In this document: positions 62,605-64,000 of the stretch, in pieces | How the letters are laid out: each line of letters begins with the position of its first letter | Position numbering within the stretch: position 1 is the first letter of the stretch | Notes under the pieces: model-generated | Told to the model about the DNA's origin: nothing | Seen by the model: only the letters and a program-made list of their open reading frames with translations | Databases searched by the model: none | Source: Paramecium octaurelia | Lineage: Eukaryota > Ciliophora > Oligohymenophorea > Peniculida > Parameciidae | Assembly: GCA_905182995.1 (NCBI GenBank) | Contig: CAJJDP010000018.1 | Coordinates: 558,001-622,000 of the forward strand | Direction: 5' to 3' | Length of the DNA: 64,000 bases | Translations under genes and position numbers: made by a program

Positions 62605-63088
62605 TCATTTCTTTTTATTGTTTTTGAACATATTTTAGATTGGATCATAAGGATCAGGTTCTGGTTTCCAGCCTTTTTGATATTTCCATGTTTTTGGTAT
62701 TTTTCTATCTTAAGGTTTAAGGTCTTTGTTTCTTTATTTATTATTTTGATCAGTCTAGAACTTTTCCAAGGCTTCACCTTTGCCATAGGTTCTGTTAATT
62801 GTGATTTTATTAGGGTCAACTTAAATTTTTTCAATTTCCTTAGACATTAATAATTGACAGTACTTGTTGTAGATTTTTAATTTATTCATCAATATTATAG
62901 GGTTTAGTAGCATCCTCTAATTTGAGATTCTCTGAGTTTCCAGCTAAAAATCCCCAATCTCTATTCCAAGCAGCTGTACATGTTAATTCATTATTGACTC
63001 TTCCAATCCAATTTCTATCATCCGCCACAGGGTCACCTGTTGACACAAATTTTCCTCCTGCTTACTTTTATTATACTTGTTTAGGCAT
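62605..63088 (-). CDS. C20orf85/CIMIP1-like putative ciliary microtubule inner protein
   Basis: 152 residues, one 25-nt intron. After a short Gln-rich start come DPVADDRNWIGRVNNE and AAWNRDWGFLAG, matching the D.xW...E...W...WGFL pattern of the C20orf85 family of axonemal microtubule inner proteins. A helical middle is followed by a Pro/Trp end (KIPKTWKYQKGWKPEPDPYD). Probably bound inside doublet microtubules. Recognition rests on a short motif, so the family name is a proposal. Confidence 0.7.
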
Positions 63089-63247
63089 GAAATTTATATG
63101 ATATAAATATTAATCAATTAAGTTACATTTAAATGAAGCATAAATTATAATTATCGATGTTTTATTGTTATTATTTATATATATGAGCAGATAATTAAGA
63201 CGGTAAAAACATAAAGAGTTCATAATATATTAAAATAGTTGTATGTT

Positions 63248-63706
63248 TCATCGTTTCTTATTGGAAAATCGCTCAAGTACTTTATTCAAAGAATCTTGAT
63301 GCATTCTAACTTTTGGTGTGACTGATAGTAATTAACTCATATTTATAATAGTATATTTTGGTTTCTTTTTAATTGGAGATTATGAAATATTTTTCTATTT
63401 TTACTAATCTTCTTGTGTTAATGTTGGAGTGAATTTGAATCGAATTCTGCTCTTAGTTGTAGAAGGAGTATAAAAATTAGCACTAAAAGAACCAGTCTGA
63501 TATGCTTAACTTTAAGTTGGCCTATGATGATGTAAAGAGGTAATGGATGCTTGTTGGTTAATTTATTTTGGCTGTGATAATGTTCTGATCCTATGACTAC
63601 TATTTTCTGAGATTCTCCTTTCTAATTTAGGTAAATAACCGGTAAATAAGGTATCCAAATAGCATTGTTCCTCAATATCCCATCCTGAATTATCACACAA
63701 ATTCAT
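63248..63706 (-). CDS. Hypothetical protein
   Basis: 152 residues, single exon. Acidic Cys-containing start (MNLCDNSGWDIEEQCYLDTL), then a basic Ser/Thr/Gln-rich disordered body and a short basic helix at the end (LNKVLERFSNKKR). No domain recognised. Confidence 0.65.
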
Positions 63707-63873
63707 TTTAAATATATAATTTAATTAAGTTTCCAAGAACTGAGGTGGAAAACATAGCAATTCTATTTTGCACTATAAACATCTAAGTTTATATTAATGA
63801 TTAATATATATTTTTCATTCTATAAGCCACCATATTATACAGAATATTGAGTAATAAAAATAAAAATCATATA

Positions 63874-64000
63874 ATGAAATAATCTGTAATAAGATAACGA
63901 AGAGGATCATTTGATTCATAGATTTTCTCTTCTTTATTACAATCGAATTTTATAGTAGGCGATCAGAAGAAATTGATAGACGATGAAATAATCAATTATT
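63874..64000 (+). CDS. Gene start cut by the right edge of the window
   Basis: An open frame from ATG 63874 reads MKQSVIRQRRGSFDSQIFSS and continues to the edge without TGA. Composition looks coding (basic N-terminus, then amphipathic). Too short to name. Confidence 0.5.

Noticed and set aside
62547-62834. 95-residue minus-strand Lys-rich ORF
   Set aside because: Out-of-frame shadow of the C20orf85-like gene.

Overview
The window reads as somatic (macronuclear) DNA of a ciliate, most likely Paramecium. Genes are continuous only if TAA and TAG are read as glutamine and TGA is the sole stop. They are split by tiny GT...AG introns, mostly 20-30 nt. The DNA is strongly AT-rich and gene spacing is very tight. 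Standard-code ORF calls here are mostly chopped pieces or shadows. I rebuilt the genes by hand in the ciliate code; most reconstructed genes have an exon total divisible by three after intron removal, and exceptions are stated.

Layout. 0-5 kb: the 3' part of a P5-type ATPase, a glutamine-rich protein and a PH-domain protein kinase (minus). 5.2-5.4 kb: a U1 snRNA gene in an otherwise empty gap. 5.8-15.7 kb: a small MGC-start protein, a cyclic-nucleotide phosphodiesterase, a multi-pass membrane protein, a zinc-finger/WD-repeat protein, a Yippee protein, a basic low-complexity protein and a GSK3 kinase. 15.8-19.7 kb (minus): a C2HC zinc-finger protein, ARMC9 and a RING-H2 protein. 20.5-32 kb: a small membrane protein, eIF4A, two MORN-repeat proteins, a SET-domain methyltransferase, a secreted/type I membrane protein and a two-TM membrane protein. 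32-38 kb: one intronless 1,903-residue protein joining a DEAH helicase, an RRM-like segment and an RBR ubiquitin-ligase module. 38-44 kb: two acylation-type (MG...) proteins, one a Ulp1/SENP homologue without its catalytic residues, then a coiled-coil protein and a membrane hybrid histidine kinase. 44.6-51 kb: an EF-hand protein, coiled-coil proteins and a Myb protein. 51-57 kb: a kelch/EGF membrane protein and a half-size ABCA transporter. 57-60 kb: three tandem paralogues of an unrecognised Cys-motif family. 60-64 kb: WRAP73, small proteins, a putative ciliary microtubule inner protein and a gene start cut by the window edge.

Several products fit cilium and basal-body work (ARMC9, WRAP73, the C20orf85-like protein, the EF-hand and coiled-coil proteins) and cyclic-nucleotide, histidine-kinase or GSK3 signalling. 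No operon is implied: each gene probably has its own promoter. I saw no virus-like element, transposon, CRISPR array, tRNA or telomere. The strongest candidates for something undescribed are the tandem Cys-motif family (56.9-59.8 kb) and the Ulp1-fold pseudoprotease (38.7-39.8 kb).
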